Assembly (NCBI GenBank): GCA_904501685.1
Contig: CAJGBX010000010.1
Span: 1 to 21,446 of the forward strand
Source: Clostridiaceae bacterium
Lineage (GTDB): Bacteria; Bacillota; Clostridia; Oscillospirales; Acutalibacteraceae
Length of the DNA: 21,446 nucleotides
Direction of reading: 5' to 3'
In this document: positions 20,903-21,446 of the stretch, one piece after another
How positions within the stretch are numbered: the first letter of the stretch is position 1
Layout: the number at the start of each line of letters is the position of its first letter
Position numbers and translations under genes: made by a program
The notes under the pieces: generated by a model
Told to the model about the DNA's origin: nothing
Database searches by the model: none
What the model saw: the letters and a program-made list of their open reading frames with translations, nothing else

Positions 20903-21352
20903 TTAGTTGATTTTTTGTGGTTTTAAGTGGCCGATTATATTGGAAACGCCTTCGCCTGTCTTAGAATTGACAAAAAACACTCGTTTACAGCCTGAAAGCC
21001 TTAGCCAACGCTCGGCTCTGTCAGGATTTGCCTTGTCGATTTTTGTCACAATCCCGATAACCTCACGGTTGACCAAGCAGGTGATGTTAGGCGGGAAAAG
21101 CGAATAATCGTCATTTGCCGCTATCAGCAGAGCTACAACATCAGCCTCATACGAATACAATGCCAAGGCAGCGCCTAAATCGTGATTTTCGGCGTATTCA
21201 CCGGGTGAGTCGATGAGAAAATCATTGAATGCCATACCCTGAGTTTTAAGATAGTGGATTTTCTCACCTCTTAAAGCCTGTGTCAGAGTAGTCTTTCCGC
21301 AACCGCTTCGACCGATAAGCAGAAGCCTTTTTAAGTTCTGGTTATCTCGCAT
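20903..21352 (-). CDS. EutP/PduV-family P-loop NTPase
   Basis: 149 aa small Ras-like P-loop protein found in Pdu, Eut and glycyl-radical BMC loci. Walker A is GRSGCGKTTL (14-23), followed by FLIDSPGEYAEN (G3 region), AANDDYSLFPP and the specificity motif TKID near residue 103, then VNSKTGEGVSNII. PduV has been linked to BMC positioning or movement; EutP homologues have also been reported as acetate kinases. Which applies here is unknown. Its ATG lies 22 bases inside the 3' end of the upstream shell gene, so translation is coupled. Confidence 0.9.
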   Translation of the reverse strand: MRDNQNLKRLLLIGRSGCGKTTLTQALRGEKIHYLKTQGMAFNDFLIDSPGEYAENHDLGAALALYSYEADVVALLIAANDDYSLFPPNITCLVNREVIGIVTKIDKANPDRAERWLRLSGCKRVFFVNSKTGEGVSNIIGHLKPQKIN

Positions 21353-21446
21353 ACGGCAAAACCTAACTTATTAATTGCGTATTCCGTTACGGCAGTGAGC
21401 GCAGCCTCAACCTGTGAAACAGTACCGGTTACGATTACTGTACCGC
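21331..21446 (-). CDS. PduU/EutS-like BMC-H shell protein (C-terminal fragment at window edge)
   Basis: Only the last 38 codons are present; the 5' end lies beyond the right edge. The minus-strand frame reads GTVIVTGTVSQVEAALTAV and ends GFAVCEITRT, matching the C-terminus of circularly permuted BMC-H proteins of the PduU/EutS family (typically ending LGFxVCEIT). Such proteins carry a six-stranded barrel over the pore. The reading overlaps the eutP-like start by 22 bases. It shows the BMC operon continues to the right. Confidence 0.82.
   Translation of the reverse strand, partial: GTVIVTGTVSQVEAALTAVTEYAINKLGFAVCEITRT

Overview
The window looks like a chromosomal stretch of an anaerobic, spore-forming member of the Clostridia, probably near Oscillospiraceae/Ruminococcaceae. 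The evidence is an NAD-linked multimeric [FeFe] hydrogenase (HydB/HydA), a mother-cell sporulation sigma factor (SigK), strong Gram-positive Shine-Dalgarno sites, and a bacterial microcompartment (BMC) operon resembling the fucose/rhamnose-type loci of gut Clostridia. Taxonomy is inferred from gene content, not from a marker gene.

Layout. (1) 1-3390, + strand: 3' part of hydB, then hydA and a strong terminator. (2) 3397-4800: trmO on + converging with sigK on -, their 3' ends overlapping by 30 bases. (3) 4952-5136: promoter, initiator tRNA-fMet and terminator. (4) 5137-5574: non-coding and repeat-rich. It holds a GC-rich foldable segment, a 28-base second copy of the tRNA 3' end, another terminator and an array of small hairpins. 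(5) 5575-9170: an AT-richer accessory stretch with a small XRE regulator divergent from a membrane protein, an Lgt-like protein, an alpha/beta hydrolase and a single-pass membrane protein. The last three each have a shared 3' motif just before their terminator. (6) 9224-10192, -: an AraC-type regulator with its own promoter. (7) 10224-21446, -: the BMC operon, running off the right edge.

BMC operon in transcription order: PduU/EutS-like shell protein (partial), EutP/PduV GTPase, then a promoter, class II (fuculose/rhamnulose-phosphate type) aldolase, GlcG/PduO-C-like protein, MDR alcohol dehydrogenase, five BMC-H genes, BMC-P, PduS-like Fe-S flavoprotein, PduT-like BMC-T, DeoR regulator, acetate/propionate kinase, CoA-acylating aldehyde dehydrogenase, PduL phosphotransacylase, terminator. 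Five enzymes or associated proteins carry a similar amphipathic helix at one terminus, as expected for encapsulation peptides.

Inferred pathway: the aldolase makes lactaldehyde (plus DHAP). The dehydrogenase reduces an aldehyde or alcohol. The aldehyde dehydrogenase, PduL and kinase convert an aldehyde to acyl-CoA, acyl-phosphate and acid plus ATP. No diol dehydratase (B12 or glycyl-radical) is in view, so whether the product is propionate/propanol or lactate/propanediol depends on what lies beyond the right edge. The hydrogenase could dispose of excess reductant as H2, but it is a separate locus.

Most noteworthy: a BMC-H gene with a 37-residue Lys/Ala/Pro/Thr-rich N-terminal extension that also encodes a near-perfect internal Shine-Dalgarno, suggesting two shell isoforms from one gene in the manner of PduB/PduB'. 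Also of interest are a cysteine cluster next to the aldolase's C-terminal targeting helix and the tRNA-derived repeat block.
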